Source: Hyphomicrobium sp.
GTDB taxonomy: Bacteria; Pseudomonadota; Alphaproteobacteria; Rhizobiales; Hyphomicrobiaceae
Length of the DNA: 64,000 bases
NCBI GenBank assembly: GCA_002928735.1
Contig: PERL01000002.1
Location: forward strand, 310,001-374,000
Direction: 5' to 3'
A model generated the notes under the pieces. The model did not search any database. It saw only the letters and a list, made by a program, of their open reading frames with translations, and was not told the DNA's origin. A program made the translations under genes and the position numbers. Positions 45,096 to 54,967 of this stretch are shown piece after piece; the first letter of the stretch is position 1, and each line of letters begins with the position of its first letter.

Positions 45096-45920
45096 TTAAG
45101 ATTTCAGGGCGCCGCTCAGGCTTTGGACGAGTTGTAGCACCCCAGATGCTGTCATGGCCGTGGGCTTTCCGTCCTTGTCCAGGCTTTCCGCGATTTTGGT
45201 GACGAGCGCCGAACCGACGACCACGGCGTCGCCGTGGCTGGCGAGTTCCTTGGCCTGTTCGGGAGTTTTGACGCCGAAGCCGATGGCGACGGGGAGGTCG
45301 GTCGATTTTTTGATGCGCGCGACCTGGCGGCCGACGTCGGTCGCCTTTGCGGACCCGGCCCCCGTGATGCCGGTGATCGAGACGTAATAGACGAAGCCGG
45401 AGGTGTTTTTGAGGACGGCGGGGAGGCGCTTGTCGTCGGTCGTGGGGGTCGCGAGGCGGATGAAGTTGAGGCCGCGGGCAATGGCGGGGACGCAGAGTTC
45501 GTCATCGGCTTCGGGGGGAACGTCGACAACGATGAGGCCATCGACACCGGCTGCGACGGCGTCGTCGAGGAAGCGTTCGTTGCCGTAGACGTAGATGGGA
45601 TTGTAGTAGCCCATGAGGACGATGGGGGTGTCCGCATCGCTCTTGCGGACATCGCGGACGAGTTGGAGCGTCTTGATCATGTTCTGGCCAGCCTTCAGCG
45701 CGCGCAGGCCGGAAGCCTGGATCGGCGGTCCGTCGGCCATGGGATCGGAGAACGGCATGCCGATCTCGATGACGTCGGCGCCGGCGCCGGGAAGGCCGGA
45801 GATGATTTTCAGCGAGGTATCGTAGTCCGGGTCACCGGCGGTGACGAACGTGACCAGGGCCTTGCGGCCTTCCTGGCGGAGCTTGGCGAACCGCTTGTCG
45901 ATGCGTGTGTCGGTCTTCAT
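45096..45920 (-). CDS. trpA: Tryptophan synthase alpha subunit
   Basis: A 274-residue TIM-barrel subunit that cleaves indole-3-glycerol phosphate to indole. Catalytic Glu52 ([11 protein letters not shown]) and Asp63 (MADGPPIQ) are present, as are [12 protein letters not shown] and SITGITGAG. It follows trpB by 12 bases on the minus strand, and the two subunits form the channelled complex. The trpF-trpB-trpA order is the usual alphaproteobacterial one. Confidence 0.96.
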   Translation of the reverse strand: MKTDTRIDKRFAKLRQEGRKALVTFVTAGDPDYDTSLKIISGLPGAGADVIEIGMPFSDPMADGPPIQASGLRALKAGQNMIKTLQLVRDVRKSDADTPIVLMGYYNPIYVYGNERFLDDAVAAGVDGLIVVDVPPEADDELCVPAIARGLNFIRLATPTTDDKRLPAVLKNTSGFVYYVSITGITGAGSAKATDVGRQVARIKKSTDLPVAIGFGVKTPEQAKELASHGDAVVVGSALVTKIAESLDKDGKPTAMTASGVLQLVQSLSGALKS

Positions 45921-45932
45921 CGTGGCTCCGGA

Positions 45933-47162
<1,230 letters not shown>

Positions 47163-47205
47163 ATCGAACTCTCGCCGTTCAGGACTGAATGCGGATTTTG
47201 CGATT

Positions 47206-47874
47206 TCAGGCCCCTTGCTTAGCCCCCTTCGCCGCCTGAAGGAAGCGGCGGATGAGCCCAGGGTCTTTGCGTCCGGGTGTACGTTCGACGCCGGACGAAA
47301 CATCGACGATGGCCGCGCCCGTGCGCGCGATCGCCTCAGCCACGTTGTCCGGCGTGAGGCCGCCAGCGAGCGCAAAGTCCGTGCGGTCCTTGATGCCGTC
47401 GAGGATGTGCCAGTCGAACGCGAGACCGTTGCCTCCGGGAAGCACTGCTGCCGGATCGGGCTTGGCGTCGAAGAGCAGGATGTCGGCCAAGCGGCCCGGC
47501 GCAAGGTAAGCGAGGCCGGCTTCCACGTCGGCGGCGCTGGCGACGGGAATGGCTTTCAAAATGGGCTTATTGAAGCGCGCGCGGATGCCGGCGACGCGCT
47601 CCAGCGACTCATGACCGTGGAGTTGGATCAGGTCGGGGTCGACATCGCGGATGATGGCGGCGAGGTCTGTGTCGGTGGGATCGACGACGAGGGCGACGGT
47701 CTTCGTGGCGCTGGTGCGGGGGACGCGGTCGCGGAGCGCGCGGGCGGCGGCGTGCGCGAGGTTGCGCGGGCTTTTGGGAAAGAAGACGAGGCCGACATAA
47801 TCTGCGCCGCCGGCCAATGCCGCGTCGAGGCCCGTTGCGTCGGTGATGCCGCAGATTTTAACGGCGGTGGTCAT
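47206..47874 (-). CDS. trpF: Phosphoribosylanthranilate isomerase
   Basis: A 222-residue TIM-barrel enzyme of tryptophan synthesis. The catalytic Cys8 lies in VKICGIT; other family segments are [21 protein letters not shown], and [15 protein letters not shown] with VDVSSGVE at the phosphate-binding end. It is first of trpF-trpB-trpA here. Two hairpins in the gap to lapA may separate it from upstream transcription. Confidence 0.95.
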   Translation of the reverse strand: MTTAVKICGITDATGLDAALAGGADYVGLVFFPKSPRNLAHAAARALRDRVPRTSATKTVALVVDPTDTDLAAIIRDVDPDLIQLHGHESLERVAGIRARFNKPILKAIPVASAADVEAGLAYLAPGRLADILLFDAKPDPAAVLPGGNGLAFDWHILDGIKDRTDFALAGGLTPDNVAEAIARTGAAIVDVSSGVERTPGRKDPGLIRRFLQAAKGAKQGA

Positions 47875-47892
47875 GGATCACATTGCTTTTGT

Positions 47893-47935
47893 CGGACGGG
47901 TCCGTCCGGTGGGGCCTTCTACGGACAGTTGTCCG
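47893..47935. terminator. Two small hairpins between lapA and trpF
   Basis: CGGACG/CGTCCG (47893-47898 with 47903-47908) and CGGACA/TGTCCG (47922-47927 with 47930-47935) form two neighbouring stems of nearly the same sequence. Neither has a U-tract. They may limit read-through from lapA into the trp genes. Confidence 0.35.
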
Positions 47936-47960
47936 AGGGTGCAGTGGAAATGCGGGCTTA

Positions 47961-48323
47961 TCAGGCTGCGGTGCGTTCGGCGGGGGCCGGCAACTCGCGG
48001 GTGCGATCGGCGACGCTGGCATCGCGTTCGCGGGCGAGGCGGTCGGCTTCGGTTTGCCATCGCCGCGATTCAGCGGTTTGCATGCGGGCCTGGCGGCGCC
48101 AGCGCGCCTGTCCGAACCACGTTGCGAGGCCGCCGAGGATGACGCCTAAGATCAACGCGGCAAAGAGATAGATGTAGAATGGCAATGAGACCGACACGAG
48201 CGGCGCCGTTGGATTGAACGGATCGAGCACCAGTGTAGCGGCGTGCCGATTGGCAATCGCCAGCGTGACCAACGCGGCGGCAGCGGGAAACGCGATCAGA
48301 ATAGTGACGATGCGTTTCAGCAC
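47961..48323 (-). CDS. lapA: LapA-domain (DUF1049) membrane protein
   Basis: A 120-residue inner-membrane protein with two membrane segments (about 5-25 and 46-70, FYIYLFAALILGVILGGLA) and a charged helical tail (WRRQARMQTAESRRWQTEAD). This is the lipopolysaccharide assembly protein A domain. In enterobacteria LapA works with LapB and FtsH to set LpxC level; the role in alphaproteobacteria is not settled. It lies between ihfB and trpF as usual for the group. Confidence 0.85.
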   Translation of the reverse strand: MLKRIVTILIAFPAAAALVTLAIANRHAATLVLDPFNPTAPLVSVSLPFYIYLFAALILGVILGGLATWFGQARWRRQARMQTAESRRWQTEADRLARERDASVADRTRELPAPAERTAA

Positions 48324-48368
48324 GTGGCCCCTCGCACGACGAGTATGATGCTCAGATCGCGACTTTCG

Positions 48369-48668
48369 TCAGCTCTTGGCGGCTTCTTCTTCGCCATTGA
48401 GGCGATCGCGCAATTCCTTGCCCGTCTTGAAGAAGGGCACGAACTTTTCTTCGACCGGCACCGGAGCGCCCGTGCGCGGATTGCGGCCCTGGCGAGCGGC
48501 GCGATGTTTCACTGTGAAGGCGCCAAAGCCGCGCAGTTCGACGCGGTCGCCGCGGGCTAGAGCATCGACGATTTCGTCGAAGATGACGTTGACGATACGC
48601 TCGACGTCGCGGTGGTAGAGATGCGGGTTCGCACTCGCGATCTTCTGGATCAGTTCCGACTTGATCAC
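48369..48668 (-). CDS. ihfB: Integration host factor beta subunit
   Basis: A 99-residue DNA-bending protein of the HU/IHF family. The N-terminus [20 protein letters not shown], the core [14 protein letters not shown] and the DNA-intercalating arm [26 protein letters not shown] (Pro at its tip) identify the beta subunit. It acts as a heterodimer with IHF-alpha in transcription, recombination and replication. Confidence 0.95.
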   Translation of the reverse strand: MIKSELIQKIASANPHLYHRDVERIVNVIFDEIVDALARGDRVELRGFGAFTVKHRAARQGRNPRTGAPVPVEEKFVPFFKTGKELRDRLNGEEEAAKS

Positions 48669-48695
48669 GGGCTCCCCCGAAAGGTTTGTTTTTCC

Positions 48696-49664
48696 TCAGT
48701 TTTCGGGAGGTTGCCAAACGGAAAGCATGCCGTCAAGGCCAAGTGTAGCGAAGGCGCGGGTTCGGGACAGGATTTCAGCCACTTCGCGGCCTTGAGCGCC
48801 GAAAAGGTTACCGGCGGCCGCCGAAAGGGCTGAGGCAAGGCCCCAGGGGCTATCGGTGGCCGGCTTCCATTCGATGATCTTCATATCTTTTTCGAGGCCG
48901 CGCTTCTCCTCCAGCCACCGCTTGGCTTCCGCTTCGCCGCCGATTTCATCGACCAGCTTATGCTTGAGCGCGTCGCGGCCGGAAAACACCCGTCCCCGCT
49001 CCAAGCCCGGGACATCGGCCAGCTTAATGCCGCGGCGGCTCTCCACGAGGCCGCCAAACCAGCGGAAGCTCTCGTCGATCATGTCCTTGGTGACCGCGAT
49101 GGCGTTCTCGTCTGCAGGCGCGAAAGGAGAGGGCGCCGCTTTGAGATCGCCACTCTTAACCTCATTCATTTTCACGCCGATCTTGCCCAGCATTTCGGAA
49201 ACCTCGGGCCACTGCATGAGGACGCCAACGGAGCCGGTGATGGTGTTGCCGCGCGAAACGATGTGATCGGTGCCCAGCCCGACAATATAGCCGGCTGAGG
49301 CTGCAACGGTGCCGAACTGGCCAACCACGGGCTTTTTGGCCGCGATCTGGCGCAGTTCTTCGTAAATGGCTTCGCCACCGGTTGTGGTGCCGCCGGGGCT
49401 ATTCACGAAGACGATGACGCCCTTGACGTTCTCGGCGTCGCGGACCTTGCGCAGCAGTTCCAGCTGCGGGCGGTCTTCGGTGATGGTGCCGGTGATGTTG
49501 ACCCGGGCGATGTGCTTTTGCGCGAGCACGCCACTGGTTTCATCGGCGGACAGAAGGTAACCGCCAACCGCCAGGACGAGTGCGGTGATGGCGAGGCCGC
49601 GCCAAAGGCTCAAGCGGCGGCGCAACTGGCGGCGATCGAGGATGATCTCGGTTTCAAGCGACAT
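48696..49664 (-). CDS. sppA: Signal peptide peptidase SppA
   Basis: A 322-residue S49 serine protease, short type. One N-terminal membrane segment (about 20-38), then VIVFVNSPGGTTTGGEAIYE, the nucleophile region GTVAASAGYIVGLG and the RGNTITGSVGVLMQ motif that carries the conserved turn near the active site. It degrades leftover signal peptides in the membrane. The ATG at 49664 is preferred over one 16 codons earlier, since the shorter form gives the usual N-terminus. It is 27 bases upstream of ihfB. Confidence 0.9.
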   Translation of the reverse strand: MSLETEIILDRRQLRRRLSLWRGLAITALVLAVGGYLLSADETSGVLAQKHIARVNITGTITEDRPQLELLRKVRDAENVKGVIVFVNSPGGTTTGGEAIYEELRQIAAKKPVVGQFGTVAASAGYIVGLGTDHIVSRGNTITGSVGVLMQWPEVSEMLGKIGVKMNEVKSGDLKAAPSPFAPADENAIAVTKDMIDESFRWFGGLVESRRGIKLADVPGLERGRVFSGRDALKHKLVDEIGGEAEAKRWLEEKRGLEKDMKIIEWKPATDSPWGLASALSAAAGNLFGAQGREVAEILSRTRAFATLGLDGMLSVWQPPEN

Positions 49665-49790
49665 GGCGGGTGCAAACTCCGTACGTTCGCGCGGGAGGGG
49701 CTCCGCGCACACCTGAACTCTTTTATGGTTTCAATCCGCTAAGAAAGGGTCAGCGCGGCGAATTACAACCAAGATGCCGGGCACTGACTA

Positions 49791-49824
49791 AAGAAAAAGC
49801 GCGGCACCAGCATGGCGCCGCGCT
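49791..49824 (-). terminator. Intrinsic terminator of rpsA
   Basis: On the minus strand an 8-bp GC-rich stem (49817-49824 with 49798-49805) is followed by TTTTTCTTT. It lies about 60 bases after the rpsA stop, so rpsA is separated from sppA transcription. Confidence 0.85.
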
Positions 49825-49882
49825 CTTATTGTTTCGATCCGGTACGGGCGTTAGGCCCCCGTTCGGGACGATCGACGAGCGA

Positions 49883-51610
49883 TTACTCGCTCTCTTCTTC
49901 GTCGGTGTCGGCATTCCGCTTCTTGATGGCGGCCTTGAAGATGTCGCCCAACGAAGCACCCGAGTCGGACGAACCGTACTGCGCGACAGCCTGCTTCTCT
50001 TCGGCGATTTCGAGCGCCTTGATCGAGACCGTGATGCGGCGGGCTGCCTTGTCGACGGTGAGTACGGCGGCATCCACTTTCTGGCCGACCGTGAAGCGCT
50101 CGGGGCGCTGCTCGGAGCGGTCACGCGAGAGATCGGAGCGCTTGACGAAGGCGGTGATGTCGCTGTCGGCAATCTTCACTTCGATGCCGTTTTCCTGAAC
50201 GGCGACGACTTCGCAGGTGACCGTGTCGCCCTTCTTGTAACGCGAGAGCGTATCGGCCGGGTCGCCGGCAAGTTGCTTGATGCCGAGCGAGATGCGCTCC
50301 TTGGAGCTATCAACGTCGAGCACCATGGCCTTCACGTTGTCGCCCTTCTTGTATTCCTTGATCAGCTCGTCGCCGGGCTTCGACCAGTCGAGATCCGAGA
50401 GGTGGACCATGCCGTCAATGCCATTGTCGAGACCGATGAAGAGGCCGAATTCCGTGATGTTGCGGATCGGGCCTTCGACGATCGTGCCCTTCGGATGAGC
50501 CGAGAGGAACGCATCCCAGGGGTTGTCCTGTGTCTGCTTGAGGCCCAGCGAGATGCGGCGCTTGGTGGGATCGACTTCGAGAACCTGCACGTCGACCTGC
50601 TGGCTCGTCGAGACGATCTTGCCGGGGTGGACGTTCTTCTTGGTCCAGCTCATTTCTGAGACGTGGATCAGGCCTTCGACGCCGGGCTCGAGTTCGACGA
50701 ATGCGCCGTAGTCGGCGATGTTCGTGACGTTGCCCTTCAGCTTGGCGCCGACGGGGTACTTGGCTTCGATGGCGGCCCAGGGATCGGACTGGAGCTGCTT
50801 CATACCAAGCGAGATGCGCTGCGTTTCCGGGTTGATGCGGATGATCTGCACCTTCACCGTGTCGCCGACGTTGAGGATCTCGGACGGGTGGTTGACGCGG
50901 CGCCAGGCCATATCGGTGACGTGGAGCAGGCCGTCGATGCCGCCCAGATCAATGAACGCGCCGTAGTCGGTGATGTTCTTGACGAGGCCGTCGATGACCT
51001 GGCCTTCGGCCAAGCGCGAGACGATGTCGGCGCGCTGTTCGGCGCGGGTTTCTTCGAGAACCGAGCGGCGCGAAACGACGATGTTGCCGCGGCGGCGATC
51101 CATCTTGAGGATCTGGAAGGGCAGCTGCTGGTGCATCAGCGGGCCGACGTCGCGCACGGGGCGGATATCGACCTGCGAACCGGGAAGGAACGCGACGGCG
51201 CCGTCAAGATCGACCGTGAAGCCGCCCTTGACCTTGTTGAAGATGACGCCCGTGACCTTCTCGCCCTTTTCATGCAGGCGCTCGAGGCGGGTCCAGCTTT
51301 CTTCGCGGCGAGCCTTGTCGCGCGAGAGAACGGCTTCGCCCAGCGCATTCTCGACGCGCTCGAGGTAGACTTCGACGGTGTCGCCGATCTTGATGTCGCC
51401 CGGCTTGCCGCCGAGGCCGAATTCCTTCAGCGCCACGCGGCCTTCCATCTTGAGGCCGACGTCGATGATGGCGAGGTCCTTCTCGATGCCGACGACCTTG
51501 CCTTTGACGACCTGGCCTTCGAACACGTCGTCCTTGGCGAGGCTCTCGGCGAGGAGGGCTGCGAACTCATCACGCGTGGGGGAAAATTCTTTGGAAACTT
51601 CGGCTGACAT
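49883..51610 (-). CDS. rpsA: 30S ribosomal protein S1
   Basis: A 575-residue protein with six S1 RNA-binding repeats in a row, for example [20 protein letters not shown] and [20 protein letters not shown]. It recruits mRNA to the 30S subunit. The C-terminus is acidic ([10 protein letters not shown]). It follows cmk on the same strand, the conserved cmk-rpsA order. The ATG is preceded by GGAGCC in the leader. Confidence 0.97.
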   Translation of the reverse strand: MSAEVSKEFSPTRDEFAALLAESLAKDDVFEGQVVKGKVVGIEKDLAIIDVGLKMEGRVALKEFGLGGKPGDIKIGDTVEVYLERVENALGEAVLSRDKARREESWTRLERLHEKGEKVTGVIFNKVKGGFTVDLDGAVAFLPGSQVDIRPVRDVGPLMHQQLPFQILKMDRRRGNIVVSRRSVLEETRAEQRADIVSRLAEGQVIDGLVKNITDYGAFIDLGGIDGLLHVTDMAWRRVNHPSEILNVGDTVKVQIIRINPETQRISLGMKQLQSDPWAAIEAKYPVGAKLKGNVTNIADYGAFVELEPGVEGLIHVSEMSWTKKNVHPGKIVSTSQQVDVQVLEVDPTKRRISLGLKQTQDNPWDAFLSAHPKGTIVEGPIRNITEFGLFIGLDNGIDGMVHLSDLDWSKPGDELIKEYKKGDNVKAMVLDVDSSKERISLGIKQLAGDPADTLSRYKKGDTVTCEVVAVQENGIEVKIADSDITAFVKRSDLSRDRSEQRPERFTVGQKVDAAVLTVDKAARRITVSIKALEIAEEKQAVAQYGSSDSGASLGDIFKAAIKKRNADTDEEESE

Positions 51611-51928
51611 TCAGGCTCCTGGTAACGGTCTTGGTTGCGGCTGACGGGGGCTGGTTGTGAGCCCACGGCGGCACGGGGTTGATGATTGAAACCGGCACGG
51701 CCCGGAGCGCGCGGATGCGCGACCAGAGGCTTTGATGCCGGCGGATGTGATGCTGCTGGGTCGATGCCACCGTGATGGGCGTTTAGTTGCCCTGCCAACA
51801 CGTTTGGAGCAGCCCGCGTTGGAGCCCCTCCGTTGACCCGGCCTTACCTCTCGGCCGATCCGACAGTGGCGTCAGATGCGCGGTGGATAGCGGAAATGCG
51901 GCTACGAGGCAAGGGGTGGGGTGGGGGT
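51611..51928. other. Intergenic leader region of rpsA
   Basis: This 318-base gap between the cmk 3' end and rpsA should hold the rpsA promoter and leader. No open frame with family resemblance and no strong hairpin with a U-tract were found. Confidence 0.4.
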
Positions 51929-52552
51929 TCAAGGGGCTGTGCGGGTCACGACTTTGAGGGCGGCGGCGAACACGGCGTCGGCGTCCATCGTGGTTGTGTC
52001 GATGTGGATGGCGTCGGGAGCGGCCGCGAGGGGGGCGATGGCGCGGGAGCTGTCGCGGGCATCTCTGGAGCGGATGTCGGCCAGCAAGTCGTCGTAGGTG
52101 GCGGGTTCGCCGCGGGCCTGGTGTTCGAGGTGGCGGCGGCGGGCGCGCTCTTCAGGTGTGGCGGTGACGTAAATTTTGATATCGGCGTTGGGGCAGACCA
52201 CGGTGCCGATGTCGCGGCCGTCGAGGACGGCGCCGGGGGATTGGCGGGCAAAGTCGCGCTGGTATTGCAGCAGGGCCGCGCGGACTTCCGGGATCTTGGC
52301 GATGACGGAGGCCTTGTCGCCGGAGGGGACGCCGCGGAGCGCGGGATCGTCGAGGGTGGCGGGGTTCAGGTTGCGGGCGGCGGCCAGCGCCGCCCAGCGG
52401 TCGTCGAGGCGGAAGTTGGCGCGTTCGATGTCGCGGGCGACGGCGCGGTAGAGAAGGCCGGTATCGAGGACGTGGAAGCCCAAATGGGCGGCGAGGCGCT
52501 TGGCGAGCGTGCCTTTGCCGGAGGCGGCTGGTCCGTCGATGGCGATAATCAT
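51929..52552 (-). CDS. cmk: Cytidylate kinase
   Basis: A 207-residue kinase that phosphorylates CMP and dCMP. It has P-loop IAIDGPAASGKGTLAKRLA, VLDTGLLYRAVA, VLDGRDIGTVVCPNADIKI and a C-terminal RDSSRAIAPL motif. An open frame continues upstream to about 53800 only because the 38-bp repeats keep it open; the true start is the ATG at 52552, as the family begins at M-I-I-A-I-D-G. The gene directly upstream in most relatives is aroA, which is here 7.4 kb away. Confidence 0.95.
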   Translation of the reverse strand: MIIAIDGPAASGKGTLAKRLAAHLGFHVLDTGLLYRAVARDIERANFRLDDRWAALAAARNLNPATLDDPALRGVPSGDKASVIAKIPEVRAALLQYQRDFARQSPGAVLDGRDIGTVVCPNADIKIYVTATPEERARRRHLEHQARGEPATYDDLLADIRSRDARDSSRAIAPLAAAPDAIHIDTTTMDADAVFAAALKVVTRTAP

Positions 52553-52560
52553 GCTTTTTT

Positions 52561-52706
52561 CCTTCGCCCACACTCGGCAAGCCGGTGTGGGGCGTAATCC
52601 TTCGCCCACACTCGGCAAGCCGGTGTGGGGCGTAATCCTTCGCCCACACTCGGCAAGCCGGTGTGGGGCGTAATCCTTCGCCCACACTCGGCAAGCCGGT
52701 GTGGGG
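52561..52706. repeat. Four tandem 38-bp hairpin repeats upstream of cmk
   Basis: Units start at 52561, 52599, 52637 and 52675; the first three are identical and the fourth stops after 32 bases. Each holds the dyad CCCACAC...GTGTGGG with an inner CGG/CCG, so each unit folds on its own. The array begins eight bases before the cmk ATG on its 5' side. There are no spacers. The gap 52553-52924 has no other feature. Confidence 0.92.
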
Positions 52707-52924
52707 TTGGGTTGCCCCAGGGCGCGGGGCCGGTCAAGGGACCGTTCGGCGCGGTGGGATGGGGCCGGCACGGACGCGGGCGACGATTTCCGTTGAAAAG
52801 GGTTTGCACGGTGGGGCCTGGGGGCGGGCCGTGGTTGCTCCGGGCGCGGGCATTTCGGACGGTTTTCGAGAGTGCTGTGATTCGGTTTGCGTTCTCCCGA
52901 TAGTCCGCAAAGAGGCAACTCCGC

Positions 52925-53629
52925 ATGCCCGTATTCCGAAAGATTTTCGTTGCACTTCTCGCCAGCGGTGCCCTTAGCGGCGCTTTGCCCGCTGCGGCGC
53001 AGTCGGTGCCGAAGCCCAAGGTGGCGGCACCGTCGCCGGAGGCGATTGAGGCCGAGGCGGCGAAGGCTTTCAAGAGCGGTGTGACGGCGTTCGAGGCGGG
53101 TAAGACGGGTGCGGCGGTGACGGCGTTTTCGCGCGCCATCGAAGCGGGTGGATTGAAGAGCCCCGAGTTGGCCAAGGCTCTGTTTTATCGCGGCGTCGCG
53201 CGGCGGGCACAGAAGAAGCCGGCAGCGGCGTTGTCGGATTTGAATGCGGCCGTGTGGCTGCGCGACGGCCTTTCGGCGACGGACAAGGCGGTGGCGGAGG
53301 ATCACCGGCAGGCGCTGCTGCGCGAGGTGGCGGGGCCGGGCAGTGGGGCACCTGTTGCAAGCGTGGCACCGGCCGCAGCAGCGGAGGAGCTGCCGTGGGC
53401 TGTGGTGCAAACCGGTGAGGGCGAGAGCGCGACCGCACAGGCGGGACCTCAGGCCATCACGACAGAGCCGGTGACGGCGCCAGCCGCGGCGCTCGCACCT
53501 GTCGCTGAGACGGGCTCGACAGCGAGCAATGCGGAACAACCGCCGGACCCGGTTCCCAGCATCGCGGCGCCGTCTTTGTTTGACCAGATGGGTTCGGCGG
53601 CCAACGCGCTCTTTGGCGGCGTGTTTTAA
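52925..53629 (+). CDS. Exported TPR-like protein
   Basis: A 234-residue protein. Residues 1-26 are a signal peptide (ending PAAAQ). Residues 40-130 contain two to three TPR-like helical pairs (AAKAFKSGVTAFEAGKTGAA, then AKALFYRGVARRAQKKPAAA). Residues 135-215 are Ala/Pro/Glu-rich and probably disordered; the end (SLFDQMGSAANALFGGVF) is a short amphipathic helix. It is probably periplasmic. It is the first plus-strand gene of the block between cmk and aroA. Function is unknown. Confidence 0.7.
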   Translation: MPVFRKIFVALLASGALSGALPAAAQSVPKPKVAAPSPEAIEAEAAKAFKSGVTAFEAGKTGAAVTAFSRAIEAGGLKSPELAKALFYRGVARRAQKKPAAALSDLNAAVWLRDGLSATDKAVAEDHRQALLREVAGPGSGAPVASVAPAAAAEELPWAVVQTGEGESATAQAGPQAITTEPVTAPAAALAPVAETGSTASNAEQPPDPVPSIAAPSLFDQMGSAANALFGGVF

Positions 53630-53708
53630 GGCGGGTGCAGGGCTGACCAGGAACTTTACCGCGCGCTGACTGTTTCCTCTCCGTATCCTTTTCACGAGAG
53701 AGGTCAGT

Positions 53709-54071
53709 ATGAAGCGTGTCATCATCTGCGAAGACGATCTTTTGCTGGCCATGGACCTCGCGCACGAGGTGCAGGAGGGCGGGTCGGAAGTCGTCGGCAC
53801 GTTTTATTCCAGCTTTGATGCGTGGCGAGCGGCGGATCTTCTACGGCCCGATATTGCGATCATCGATCTCAATCTTGCGGACGGCGACAGCGGTTTGGCG
53901 CTGGCGACGCACCTCGTCGAGATTGGGTGCCGCGTTATCGTGGTGAGCGGTTCGACGCTGGTGCATCCGGAACTTGGCCGCATTCCGCATTCTTTTGTTT
54001 CAAAACCCGTTCCGGCGGGCATCATCGCGGAACTGACTGGCCCGGCGGCCGTTCATTTGACGACCCACTAG
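53709..54071 (+). CDS. Single-domain response regulator
   Basis: A 120-residue stand-alone receiver domain. It has the acidic pair Glu8/Asp9 (IICEDDLLLAMD), Asp53 as phospho-acceptor in IAIIDLNLADGDSG, Ser/Thr after VIVVSGST and Lys98 in SFVSKPVPAG. There is no output domain, so it would act by protein contact, like DivK-type or phosphate-sink regulators. No kinase is beside it. AGAGAGG precedes the ATG. The next gene starts 17 bases after its stop, so the two are likely cotranscribed. Confidence 0.85.
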   Translation: MKRVIICEDDLLLAMDLAHEVQEGGSEVVGTFYSSFDAWRAADLLRPDIAIIDLNLADGDSGLALATHLVEIGCRVIVVSGSTLVHPELGRIPHSFVSKPVPAGIIAELTGPAAVHLTTH

Positions 54072-54088
54072 CCATTCGCGAGTTCCCC

Positions 54089-54916
54089 ATGCTTATCCGT
54101 TACGGCTGCTCGTTTGAGCTCCAACTTCCCCAAGACACACCGACGGTGTGCTTGATCGATGTCCACACCAGTCACGCGCAGCACATTGTGCCGAATGCGT
54201 TGACGTTCGAGACCGTGCCGAAAGTCTCAACCGAGACGTTTGTCGACGATTTTGGCAACATCGCGCGCAGGTTCACGGCGCCGGTTGGTGTGATGCGGTT
54301 GTCGCTCGGCGGGTTGTGCCGGGCGGATGGAACGCTCGACCGGCGCGATCCCTCGGCGCGCGTGATGCCGGTTGACCGCCTGCCCGAGGAATGCTTGCCC
54401 TATCTCGCACCGAGCCGCTTTTGTGAAAGCGATCTCATGGGTCCGCTGGCGTGGCAGACGTTTGGACATCTACCGCGCGACACCAGCCTGATTGAAGCGA
54501 TCTGCACGTATGCGCATCAGCGTTTGCGGTTTGACTATGCACAGGCACGGGGGACGCGCACGGCTTCGGAAGCGCATGGTGAGCAGGTGGGCGTGTGCCG
54601 TGACTTCGCTCATCTGGGCGTGACGTTATGCCGGGCTCTTAATATCCCAGCGCGCTACGTCAACGGGTACATGGGGGACATCGGTGTTCCGGTCGATCCC
54701 AATCCTATGGATTTCAACGCTTGGTTCGACGTTTATCTCGAAGGCGGCTGGTACACGTTCGACCCGCGACACAACTGCCGCCGGATCGGCCGCATTCCGA
54801 TCGCTCATGGACGTGATGCAGCAGATGTTCCGATGCTGCGCACGTTCGGTCCACACACGCTGAGCGCGTTCCACGTGACGACGGAATTGGCCGACGCGCA
54901 GCAGGTGGCGGCTTAA
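54089..54916 (+). CDS. Transglutaminase-like protein with substituted catalytic His
   Basis: A 275-residue protein of the bacterial transglutaminase-like group: an N-terminal beta domain (1-115) and a papain-like core (about 130-240). Cys170 lies in EQVGVCRDFAHLG and Asp225 in WYTFDPRHN, but the usual catalytic His, which precedes AWFEVY in the family, is Asn210 (MDFNAWFDVYLEGGW). The fold is thus kept while the Cys-His-Asp triad is broken; related alphaproteobacterial proteins also lack this His. It may bind rather than cleave peptides. The partner is unknown; it follows a lone receiver protein. Confidence 0.78.
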   Translation: MLIRYGCSFELQLPQDTPTVCLIDVHTSHAQHIVPNALTFETVPKVSTETFVDDFGNIARRFTAPVGVMRLSLGGLCRADGTLDRRDPSARVMPVDRLPEECLPYLAPSRFCESDLMGPLAWQTFGHLPRDTSLIEAICTYAHQRLRFDYAQARGTRTASEAHGEQVGVCRDFAHLGVTLCRALNIPARYVNGYMGDIGVPVDPNPMDFNAWFDVYLEGGWYTFDPRHNCRRIGRIPIAHGRDAADVPMLRTFGPHTLSAFHVTTELADAQQVAA

Positions 54917-54967
54917 TTCACCCGCGAAGCGCGTCAAAGATTTTTTGGATATTTGCAGGGGCCTGAC

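Noticed and set aside
52561-52706. CRISPR array.
   Set aside because: The 38-bp units are directly adjacent without spacers and no cas genes are present.
52553-53800. A 400-residue N-terminal extension of cytidylate kinase in frame with cmk.
   Set aside because: The frame stays open through the 38-bp repeats by chance and codes for repeats in all frames; Cmk proteins start at the P-loop region and the ATG at 52552 fits this.
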